Made by a program: the position numbers and the translations under genes | Part shown: piece by piece, positions 1 to 5,305 of the stretch | Layout of the letters: every line of letters begins with the position of its first letter | How positions within the stretch are numbered: position 1 is the first letter of the stretch | Source of the DNA: Propionibacteriaceae bacterium | Lineage (GTDB): Bacteria > Actinomycetota > Actinomycetes > Propionibacteriales > Propionibacteriaceae | Assembly (NCBI GenBank): GCA_027353565.1 | Contig: DAIEHO010000222.1 | Coordinates: 1 to 5,305, forward strand | Direction: 5' to 3' | Length of the DNA: 5,305 nt | Notes under the pieces: generated by a model | What the model was told of the DNA's origin: nothing | The model's input: only the letters and a program-made list of their open reading frames with translations | The model's database searches: none

Positions 1-889
1 GGCGTGGGACATCGACGAGTACTACCGCCACACGCGCACGGACCTGACCGACCTCGACGACATCACCGTCGAGGGCGACGAGGTGGTCGTGCGCCGGAGC
101 TTCGACTCGTCCACGGCGACACAGCGCGTGCGGCTCGACCCGGACAGCCCGCGCATAGACATCACCACCGAGGTCGACTGGCACGAGCGGGAGCGGCTGC
201 TGAAGCTGGCGTTCCCGCTGGACCTGCACGCGACCACGTCGACGAGCGAGATCCAGTTCGGCCACGTGACGCGCCCGACCCACCAGAACACCAGCTGGGA
301 CGCGGCCAAGTTCGAGACCGCCGCCCAGCGCTGGGTGCATGTGGCCGAGGGTCACTACGGCGTCGCACTGGTCAACAAGGGCACGTACGGGCACGACATC
401 TCGCATCCGCCGACCGGCGACTCGCGGGGGTCGTTGCCGACGATCCTGCGGATGTCGCTGGTGCGTGGGCCGCTCTACCCGGACCCTCAGGCCGACGAGG
501 GCAGGCACACGTTCGAGTGCTCCCTGGTCGTGGGCGACATCGGCGACGCGACCCGCGAGGGCTACGCGAAGGCGCTGCCGACCCGCATCGTCGGCGCACC
601 CTTCGCCCCCGTCGTCACGAGCTCCAACCCGGACGTCGTCGTGAGCGCGGTGAAGCTCGCGGACGACCGGTCGGGCGACGTGATCGTGCGCGTGTACGAG
701 TCGCGCGGCGCCCGTGCCACCACAGAGCTGGGCTTCGGTTTCGAGCACGGGGAGACGCGGGTCGTGAACCTGCTCGAGCGTCTCGACGGCGAGTCCGAGA
801 CGCTGACAGATGTCGAGCAGACAGGCTCCGGGGTACGTCTCCGGCTGCATCCGTTCCAGATCTCAACCCTCAGGGTGAAGTCCACATAA
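1..889 (+). CDS. Alpha-mannosidase, GH38 family, C-terminal part (5' end outside window)
   Basis: The gene enters from the left edge, reads in frame from base 2, and gives 295 visible residues ending at TAA 887-889. It is the C-terminal beta-sandwich region of a glycoside hydrolase family 38 alpha-mannosidase, which removes terminal alpha-linked mannose from glycans. Recognisable family segments are RPTHQNTSWDAAKFE (visible residues 91-105), then RWVHVAEGHYGVALVNKGTYGHDI (about 110-133, split here only for description), the LRMSLVRGPLYPDPQADEG segment (149-167), and a C-terminal sandwich ending in HPFQISTLRVKST. The catalytic N-terminal domain, with its metal site and nucleophile Asp, lies outside the window, so activity cannot be judged. 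No signal peptide can be assessed, and bacterial homologues are often cytoplasmic. A longer open frame in another register (4-951) has no family motif and is a shadow. The family call is firm; the exact linkage specificity is not. Confidence 0.93.
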   Translation, partial: AWDIDEYYRHTRTDLTDLDDITVEGDEVVVRRSFDSSTATQRVRLDPDSPRIDITTEVDWHERERLLKLAFPLDLHATTSTSEIQFGHVTRPTHQNTSWDAAKFETAAQRWVHVAEGHYGVALVNKGTYGHDISHPPTGDSRGSLPTILRMSLVRGPLYPDPQADEGRHTFECSLVVGDIGDATREGYAKALPTRIVGAPFAPVVTSSNPDVVVSAVKLADDRSGDVIVRVYESRGARATTELGFGFEHGETRVVNLLERLDGESETLTDVEQTGSGVRLRLHPFQISTLRVKST

Positions 890-912
890 GGGGTCGATTC
901 GTGAGCGTCACC

Positions 913-942
913 GGGGCCCTGGGGTACTCTCCCCACGGCCCC
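913..942 (+). terminator. GC-rich hairpin after the mannosidase gene, possible terminator
   Basis: GGGGCCCTGGGG (913-924) faces CCCCACGGCCCC (931-942) across a six-base loop, TACTCT. Eleven of twelve positions pair; the only mismatch is C919 against C936. The hairpin begins 23 nt after the mannosidase stop, which is where a terminator would lie. No T-run follows, which is common for actinobacterial hairpins but leaves termination unproven. Because the stem is nearly symmetric it would fold on either strand. The loop sequence also fits a TANNNT -10 box, but no matching -35 is visible. Confidence 0.55.
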
Positions 943-945
943 TGC

Positions 946-1024
946 AGGTGAACGTCGTCTCACCTTCGAGGGCACAGGTGGTGAGTCCCGCCAAGATGGG
1001 GCCGGAGCCCTAACGAAGGAGACG
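946..1024 (+). promoter_or_regulatory. Foldable leader that can hide the protease ribosome binding site
   Basis: The Shine-Dalgarno of the protease gene is AAGGAG (1016-1021), six bases before the ATG. It lies inside CGAAGGAGACG (1014-1024), which can pair with CGTCTC (956-961) plus CTTCG (964-968): 11 base pairs with a two-base bulge (A962, C963). The helix continues inward with A969-T1011 and GGGC (970-973) to GCCC (1007-1010), interrupted by A1012-A1013. The apical part can form GGTGG (977-981) with CCGCC (988-992). Two competing pairings use the same 5' strand: AGGTGA (946-951) with TCACCT (960-965), and CTCACC (959-964) with GGTGAG (980-985). Either would free the Shine-Dalgarno. This on/off layout resembles a cis-regulatory RNA. 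It does not match any riboswitch consensus I can recall, including c-di-AMP, c-di-GMP-I and cobalamin. The fold was done by hand, GC-rich DNA pairs readily, and no promoter could be assigned. Confidence 0.4.
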
Positions 1025-1027
1025 CGC

Positions 1028-3610
1028 ATGCGCCTACGTCGGAGCGTCGTCGCTCTGTCGGCTCTGGTCACCTTCGCAGGATTCACGGCGCTCCCGACTC
1101 CGGCATACGCGGACACCACCACAGCCACGTACATCGTCCAGCTCGAGCCGGGCGTCTCCGCGGACACGATGGTCACGAAGCTGATGGGCAGCCACGCGAA
1201 GGTCGTCCACAAGGTCTTCCAGGGCGGCATCGCCACCCTCAACGCGGCGCAGGCGCGGGCGCTGCAGGGCAGCCCCTACGTCAAGGCCGTCCACAAGGAC
1301 GCGGTCGTGACCACCACCGCCACGGAGACGAGCGCGCCGTGGGACCTCGACGTGCTCGACAGCCCGACCACGGTGCTCGACACGTCGTACACCTACCCGA
1401 ACGACGGCTCCGGGGTGACCACGTACGTGCTCGACTCGGGCATCCAGCGCAACCATGCCGAGTTCGCCAGTGCCAACGTCGCCCCCGGGTACGACTTCGT
1501 GACCGGCGACACCTCGACCGACCCGGTGGACTGCGACGGGCACGGGACGGCCGTGTCGAGCCTGATCGCCGGCGCCACGCTCGGTGCGGCCAAGGGCGTG
1601 ACGCTGGTGCCGCTGAAGGTCCTCGACTGCACCGGTACCGGATCCGAGTCCGACATCATCCAGGCGGCGGACTGGATCGCGGCGAACCGTCCGCCGGGAG
1701 CGCCCGCCGTGGCGAACCTCAGCTTCGGCGTCTCGATCTCGCAGCTGTCCCCGGGCGACACGTCCCTCCAGGACGCGATCCAGGGCCTCATCACCTCCGG
1801 CGTCACCGTCGTCGCAGCCGCCGGCAACGGAGACTCCAGCGGCAACGGCGTCGACGCCTGCACCGAGAGCCCCGCGTTCATCCCCGCTGCGATCACGGTG
1901 GCCGCGGTGGACAAGACGTTCACGGAGACGAAGTGGACCAACTACGGCTCCTGCGTCGACCTGTACGCGCCGGGCCAGAACGTGTACGTCGCGGGGATGA
2001 GCACCACCAGCACGACCACGATCAGCACCGGTTCAGGGACGTCCTTCTCGGCACCGTTGACCACAGCCGCCGCGGCCCTCGTTCTGCACGACCATCCGAC
2101 GTGGACTCCCCAACAGGTCAGCGCCGCGCTCGTGAGCCGCGCCGCGTCCGGCCTCGTCACCCAACAGAGCCGAACCGCTCAGCAGTCGCCCAACAAGCTG
2201 CTGCAGGTGACCGGCACGTACACGGGGTCGGTTCCGACGATCACCGGGTCGACGAACGTCGGCCTGACGCTGACGGCCACACCGCACTGGACCCCGATGC
2301 CGACCACGCTGACTTACCAGTGGTACCGCAACGGCGTGGCGATCCCCACCGCCACCGCAGCGACCTACCTGACGACCCCCGTCGACCTGGGCCAGTCGCT
2401 CACAGTGACTGTGGCGGGCAGCGGAGACGGCTTCTACAACGTCTCGGGGACCAGCCCCGCCGTCGTGCCGGTCGAGCCGCCACACCCGGGGATGGTCGTC
2501 TCGCTCACGCCGTCCCGGTTGCTCGACACGCGCAGCGGGCTGGGGGGGACGAGCGGTCCGCTCTACAACGGGCAGGTCGTCACGCTCCCGGTGGCCGGCG
2601 TCGCGGGTGTCGCCAGCACGGCGTCGGCCGTCCTCGTGAACATCACGGTGACGGATGCGACGTCGCCCGGCTTCGTCACGGCGTACGCGTCCGGCAGCTC
2701 GCGACCTGCGACCTCGAACGGGAACTTCGCCGCCGGCGTGGTGTCCGCCAACCTCGCCATGGTGCCGGTGGGCGCCGACGGAGCGATCGCGCTGTACGTG
2801 ATGCTGGTTCCGGGCGCGTCCGTCCAGCTCGTGGTCGATGTCCAGTCGTTCGTCGCGGGCGGCACGGCGACCGAGCCCGGAGCGGTCGTACCGGTGGCGC
2901 CGACGAGGCTGTGGGACACGCGGCAGCACTCCGCGCTCGGCTCGGGCGGGGTGCTCACGCTGCCGGTCACCGGTGCCGCCGGGGTTCCCGACGGCGCCAG
3001 GGCCGTCTTCGCCAACGTGACGGTCACGGGACCGACCGCCAGCGGCTACCTGACCGTGTACCCCGCTGGTGAGGTCGTCCCCGCCACGTCGAACGTGAAC
3101 TTCGTGGCCGGCCTGACGGTGCCCAACCTCGTCCTCGTCAAGGTGGGGGCGAACGGGTCGATCTCGATCCAGAACGCCAACCTCGGTGGCTCGGTCCAGG
3201 TGGTCGTCGACATCCAGGGCTACGTGGTCGCCGGCGCCACCCCGACCGCTGCCGGAGCCGTGGTTCCCGTCTCGCCGATCCGGATCGTCGACACGCGCAT
3301 CGGTCTCGGCGCACAGGGGCCGGTCGCGGCGAGGACCGGCGTCGTCGTGACGGTGGCCGGCGGAGCCATCCCGGCGACGGCGTCCGGGGTGTTCATGAAC
3401 TTCACCGTGACCGACCCGCAGACAGCCGGGTGGGTCGCTGCCTACCCGACGCAAGCGAGCCTGCCTCTCGTGTCGAACGTCAACTTCGTGGGGGGCCAGG
3501 TCGTGCCGAACCTCGCCACCGTGGGTCTGACGAACGGCCAGGCTTCGCTCTTCAACGGTTCGTGGGGTTCGACGCACATGGTGGTCGACGTCTTCGCGTA
3601 CATCCTGTGA
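1028..3610 (+). CDS. Secreted subtilisin-like serine protease (S8, proteinase K/aqualysin type) with Ig-like domain and three C-terminal repeats
   Basis: An 860-residue prepro-protease exported by Sec and expected to hydrolyse proteins outside the cell. Residues 1-28 form a signal peptide (RLRR, hydrophobic core, cleavage after AYA28). Residues about 34-97 are an inhibitor I9 propeptide (start TYIVQLEPG, end YVKAVHKD). Mature sequence probably begins near APWDLDVLD (103-111), which resembles the aqualysin mature N-terminus. The catalytic residues are D136 (VLDSG), H172 (DCDGHGT) and S339 (GTSFSAP), with oxyanion N267 (AAGN). C169, C201, C278 and C309 have the spacing of the two disulfides of aqualysin I. 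Residues about 397-482 form one Ig-like domain (TYQWYRNG at 429-436). Residues 490-860 hold three repeats, described separately. There is no LPXTG or transmembrane anchor at the C-terminus (AYIL), so release or non-covalent wall attachment is likely. The ATG follows AAGGAG by six bases. Family and mature fold are firm; substrate is unknown. Confidence 0.95.
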   Translation: MRLRRSVVALSALVTFAGFTALPTPAYADTTTATYIVQLEPGVSADTMVTKLMGSHAKVVHKVFQGGIATLNAAQARALQGSPYVKAVHKDAVVTTTATETSAPWDLDVLDSPTTVLDTSYTYPNDGSGVTTYVLDSGIQRNHAEFASANVAPGYDFVTGDTSTDPVDCDGHGTAVSSLIAGATLGAAKGVTLVPLKVLDCTGTGSESDIIQAADWIAANRPPGAPAVANLSFGVSISQLSPGDTSLQDAIQGLITSGVTVVAAAGNGDSSGNGVDACTESPAFIPAAITVAAVDKTFTETKWTNYGSCVDLYAPGQNVYVAGMSTTSTTTISTGSGTSFSAPLTTAAAALVLHDHPTWTPQQVSAALVSRAASGLVTQQSRTAQQSPNKLLQVTGTYTGSVPTITGSTNVGLTLTATPHWTPMPTTLTYQWYRNGVAIPTATAATYLTTPVDLGQSLTVTVAGSGDGFYNVSGTSPAVVPVEPPHPGMVVSLTPSRLLDTRSGLGGTSGPLYNGQVVTLPVAGVAGVASTASAVLVNITVTDATSPGFVTAYASGSSRPATSNGNFAAGVVSANLAMVPVGADGAIALYVMLVPGASVQLVVDVQSFVAGGTATEPGAVVPVAPTRLWDTRQHSALGSGGVLTLPVTGAAGVPDGARAVFANVTVTGPTASGYLTVYPAGEVVPATSNVNFVAGLTVPNLVLVKVGANGSISIQNANLGGSVQVVVDIQGYVVAGATPTAAGAVVPVSPIRIVDTRIGLGAQGPVAARTGVVVTVAGGAIPATASGVFMNFTVTDPQTAGWVAAYPTQASLPLVSNVNFVGGQVVPNLATVGLTNGQASLFNGSWGSTHMVVDVFAYIL
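2495..3607 (+). repeat. Three tandem protein repeats of about 115 residues at the protease C-terminus
   Basis: Three diverged copies lie at protein residues 490-609 (nt 2495-2854), 620-733 (2885-3226) and 745-860 (3260-3607). Each starts with a V-V-x-(L/V)-x-P-x-R-(L/I)-x-DTR motif: DTR at 500-502, 630-632 and 755-757. Each then has N-(I/V/F)-T-V-T, S-N-x-N-F (563-567, 688-692, 816-820), and ends with V-V-D-(V/I) (D604, D728, D854) followed by an aromatic. Spacing from DTR to SN is 63, 58 and 61 residues, and from SN to the final Asp 41, 40 and 38. Short linkers TATEPGA and TPTAAGA join the copies. The alternating hydrophobic pattern and many Val, Thr and Gly suggest beta-sandwich folds. I recognise this unit from other secreted actinobacterial proteins but know no assigned function. 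A role in binding surface or carbohydrate is inference. DNA identity between copies is modest, so the duplication is old. Confidence 0.85.
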
Positions 3611-3629
3611 CACCCCCGAGGAGAACCCC

Positions 3630-4295
3630 TTGACCCTTCCCGCCGCGGTGGTCTTCGACATGGACGGCATCCTGATCGAGACCGAACCCATCTGGGACAA
3701 GGTCAGACGCCGCTTGGCTGCCGAGGACGGACTGTCGTGGCCCGAGAGCTCGACCCCGATCATGATGGGTCTCTCGACCCAGGAGTGGGCCGAGCACATG
3801 ACGGACGTGGTCGGCTTCCCCGGAACGTGGGAAGAGGTCGCGCAGCGCGTCATCGACGGGATGGCCGGCGAGTACGCGGGCGGCGGCCTCCCGGTTCTGC
3901 CGGGGGCCGTGGAGGCGGTACGACGGATGGCGGGGCTGGTTCCGACAGCGATCGCGTCCTCATCGCCGCGGCCGCTGATCGACCTCGTCGTGGCCCGGCT
4001 CGACCTCGCCGACGCACTCACGGTGACGGTCTCGACCGAGGAGGTGCCGCGCGGCAAGCCATTCCCGGACGGCTACCTCAAGGCGTGCGAGCTGCTGGGC
4101 GTCGATGCCACGAGGTCGGTCGCGGTCGAGGACTCGACGAACGGCGTACGGTCGGCGCACGCCGCCGGGATGGCGGTCGTCTGCGTACCGCCAGGATTCC
4201 ACCCGCCCGCCGAGGACACGCTCGCCCTGTGCGGGGCCGTGCTCGGCTCTCTCGACGAGCTCACCGAGGACCTCGTCGCCTCGCTCCAGGGCTGA
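3630..4295 (+). CDS. HAD-superfamily hydrolase, beta-phosphoglucomutase / sugar-phosphatase-like
   Basis: A 221-residue cytoplasmic HAD enzyme of the subfamily with a helical cap after motif I. Motif I is FDMDGILIETEP with nucleophile D10 and acid/base D12. Motif II is the IASSSP segment (S110-S112), motif III is K143 in RGKPFPDGYLKA, and motif IV is E167-D168 in VAVEDSTNGV. The arrangement matches beta-phosphoglucomutase and the 2-deoxyglucose-6-phosphatase group, so a sugar phosphate is the likely substrate. Whether it acts as phosphatase or mutase cannot be settled from the sequence. The start is TTG 3630: GAGGAG (3618-3623) sits six bases upstream, and a later GTG at 3648 would delete the strand leading to motif I. 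It begins 19 nt after the protease stop with no terminator between, so the two are probably one transcript. It converges on the minus-strand gene ending at 4324, 28 nt away. I see no convincing terminator in that gap. Confidence 0.92.
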   Translation: MTLPAAVVFDMDGILIETEPIWDKVRRRLAAEDGLSWPESSTPIMMGLSTQEWAEHMTDVVGFPGTWEEVAQRVIDGMAGEYAGGGLPVLPGAVEAVRRMAGLVPTAIASSSPRPLIDLVVARLDLADALTVTVSTEEVPRGKPFPDGYLKACELLGVDATRSVAVEDSTNGVRSAHAAGMAVVCVPPGFHPPAEDTLALCGAVLGSLDELTEDLVASLQG

Positions 4296-4323
4296 GGCGC
4301 CGTACCGGACGCGTCGGACCGCC

Positions 4324-5145
4324 CTAGGCGACCCGGCTCCGGAACTCGTCCACGATCTCCTGACAGGCGGCCAGCCCGGCCCACTCGTCGGGGTCGGGAC
4401 CGTCGTAGACGAGGGCCAGCGGCCCGTCGAACCCTGCCTCGACGACTGCCGCGAGTGCTCGTCTGTACCCGTCGACGTGCAGGGTGCCGTCGGCGGCGCT
4501 GCGGCACTTCGCATGGCAGGTCTCGGCCATCCCGGCGATGGCGGCGAGCTCCGCCTCGAGGTCGGCCCCGTTCCAGTTGGCCAGGTCGACCAGCAGCCCG
4601 ACCTGGCCGCCCGCCGCGTCGAGCAGGCTGTGGACGGCCGCGGCGGTGGGCAGCAGGGCTTTCCAGTTCTCCGTCACGACCCGGACGGGCGAGTCCGCGG
4701 CGAGGCGGCGGAGTCGCCGGCCGCTGGCGGCGATGAGCTCCGGCGTGGGGGCGGCTTCGCCGGCGACGACCCGCCCACGTGCGGCACCGAGGCGGCCGGC
4801 GTCATCCAGCCAGCCGGCGATCCAGGTCTCGTGCGCGTCCGCGTCGGTCGGGTGGACCAGGTCACCCGCATCGACCAGCAGGGCATCGAGCGTGACGTGG
4901 GCGTCGCGGAGCGCGGAGCGCAGCTCGTCCAGGTACGACGCGTCGCGACGCGGCAGCTGGAAGTGGCACAGCTGCACGGTGTCGTACCCGCGAGCGGCGA
5001 GCTCGGCGGGCAGGTCGAGCAGTGTGAGGGCCGACCTGTCCGGGACGCTCGGTGTCCATCCGGTGTCACCGGGCGGGTTCGCGTGCTCGGAGACGAAACG
5101 GCCGAGGGTGCGATGAAGGGACCATGCCTGGACTGCGCGGCTCAT
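4324..5145 (-). CDS. Sugar phosphate isomerase/epimerase family TIM-barrel protein (xylose isomerase-like)
   Basis: A 273-residue protein from ATG 5143-5145, cytoplasmic, with the xylose isomerase-like TIM-barrel pattern shared by sugar isomerases, epimerases and endonuclease IV. Numbered from this ATG, candidate metal ligands are E159 (VVTENWKALLPT), D187 (GLLVDLANWN) and H211 (ETCHAKC). The fourth position falls in LALVYDGPDPDEW, where D248 stands about where many relatives have Glu. The N-terminus reads MSRAVQAWSLHRTLG, a plausible first barrel strand. The frame stays open to GTG 5160 and TTG 5157, adding five or four residues. The ATG has no clear Shine-Dalgarno, whereas a GGGG just upstream of 5160 could serve those earlier starts, so the start is uncertain by a few codons. 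The substrate is not identifiable. It lies 102 nt after the stop of another minus-strand gene and may share its transcript or have its own promoter at the inverted-repeat cluster. Confidence 0.85.
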   Translation of the reverse strand: MSRAVQAWSLHRTLGRFVSEHANPPGDTGWTPSVPDRSALTLLDLPAELAARGYDTVQLCHFQLPRRDASYLDELRSALRDAHVTLDALLVDAGDLVHPTDADAHETWIAGWLDDAGRLGAARGRVVAGEAAPTPELIAASGRRLRRLAADSPVRVVTENWKALLPTAAAVHSLLDAAGGQVGLLVDLANWNGADLEAELAAIAGMAETCHAKCRSAADGTLHVDGYRRALAAVVEAGFDGPLALVYDGPDPDEWAGLAACQEIVDEFRSRVA

Positions 5146-5160
5146 GCCGACAGTCAACAC

Positions 5161-5195
5161 GACCCCGCAAGCGGGTCAGCCACGACCCGGCCGGG
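5161..5195. repeat. Cluster of short inverted repeats upstream of the isomerase-like gene
   Basis: GACCC occurs at 5161-5165 and 5184-5188, and its complement GGGTC at 5173-5177, with centres 12 and 11 bp apart, close to one helical turn. Overlapping these are CCCGC-AA-GCGGG (5164-5175) and the perfect palindrome CCCGGCCGGG (5186-5195). The cluster sits 16-50 bp upstream of the chosen ATG, where an operator would act. No family consensus is matched and no -35/-10 pair is clear. Chance occurrence in GC-rich DNA is possible. Confidence 0.3.
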
Positions 5196-5247
5196 CATGG
5201 ACGCAGCGCGAGCGATCGCCCTGCCTCGGCCGCCCGGCGGGCACAGG

Positions 5248-5305
5248 TCAGAGGGACGGCTCGTACCCAGCGGCATACGCGTCGATCTCGGCGTGCAGAC
5301 GGGTC
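5248..5305 (-). CDS. C-terminal end of an unidentified protein (5' part beyond window)
   Basis: Reading the minus strand from base 5304 gives 18 codons ending at TGA (5250-5248): TRLHAEIDAYAAGYEPSL. Fifteen of the 18 third positions are G or C, as in the other genes here. The peptide reads as a helical, soluble C-terminus, and the other two minus frames look worse. The fragment is too short to name a family. It lies upstream of, and on the same strand as, the isomerase-like gene, so the two may belong to one carbohydrate-related operon with a gap of about 100 nt. Confidence 0.55.
   Translation of the reverse strand, partial: TRLHAEIDAYAAGYEPSL

Noticed and set aside
4..951. Open frame of 315 codons overlapping the mannosidase end
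   Set aside because: It is out of register with the GH38 motifs, is rich in Arg and His from GC-rich off-frame reading, and has no recognisable domain.
1024..1033. GCGCATGCGC palindrome over the protease start codon
   Set aside because: It arises simply from a Met-Arg start after GCGC; five-base arms with no loop are not a likely RNA hairpin.
1339..3072. Plus-strand open frame of 577 codons inside the protease gene
   Set aside because: It is an off-frame shadow of the S8 gene with biased composition and no motif.
2033..4057. Long minus-strand open frame of 674 codons opposite the protease and HAD genes
   Set aside because: It lies antisense to two clear family genes, its composition is Arg/His/Gly-rich, and no motif is seen. 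Long antisense frames are expected at this G+C.
4296..4323. Possible bidirectional terminator between the convergent genes
   Set aside because: The gap contains the GACGCGTC palindrome but no stem that extends beyond four pairs with a usable loop.
4484..5116. Plus-strand open frame of 210 codons opposite the isomerase-like gene
   Set aside because: It is Ser/Arg/Ala-rich antisense reading with no domain, while the minus strand carries the family motifs.
5212..5219. GCGATCGC palindrome
   Set aside because: A single 8-bp palindrome. It resembles the cyanobacterial HIP1 repeat, but one copy in GC-rich DNA is not evidence of a system.
5232..5242. GCCC-GGC-GGGC hairpin after the minus-strand partial gene
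   Set aside because: The stem is only four base pairs, there is no T-run, and such stems are frequent in this sequence.

Overview
This window looks like chromosomal DNA of a high-GC Gram-positive bacterium (Actinomycetota). G+C is very high throughout, third codon positions are almost all G or C, and TTG or GTG starts are in use. It carries a proteinase K-type secreted protease followed by a C-terminal repeat type that I recognise from secreted actinobacterial proteins. A micrococcalean relative such as a Cellulomonas-like organism would fit, but that is only an inference. I see no IS element, phage gene, tRNA, rRNA or CRISPR array.

Layout. (1) Positions 1-889, plus strand, hold the 3' part of a glycoside hydrolase family 38 alpha-mannosidase gene. 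(2) Positions 890-1027 are intergenic. They contain a strong GC hairpin (913-942) that may end the mannosidase transcript, then a leader of about 80 nt (946-1024) that can fold back on the ribosome binding site of the next gene. (3) Positions 1028-3610, plus strand, encode an 860-residue secreted subtilisin-like prepro-protease: signal peptide, I9 propeptide, S8 catalytic domain with four cysteines spaced as in aqualysin I, one Ig-like domain, and three divergent copies of a unit of about 115 residues. (4) Positions 3630-4295, plus strand, encode a HAD-superfamily phosphatase/phosphomutase with a TTG start, 19 nt after the protease and probably co-transcribed with it. (5) Positions 4324-5145, minus strand and convergent, encode a sugar-phosphate isomerase/epimerase-type TIM-barrel protein. 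Only 28 nt separate its stop from that of the HAD gene. (6) Positions 5146-5247 are intergenic on the minus-strand side and contain a cluster of short inverted repeats. (7) Positions 5248-5305, minus strand, hold the last 18 codons and stop of another gene.

How the genes fit together. The mannosidase, the HAD sugar-phosphate-type enzyme and the isomerase-like protein all suggest carbohydrate use. The secreted protease would supply peptides or process extracellular glycoproteins. No single pathway can be demonstrated, and the protease-HAD pairing may simply be positional. The two most interesting points are the foldable leader in front of the protease and the three-copy C-terminal repeat, whose function I cannot name.
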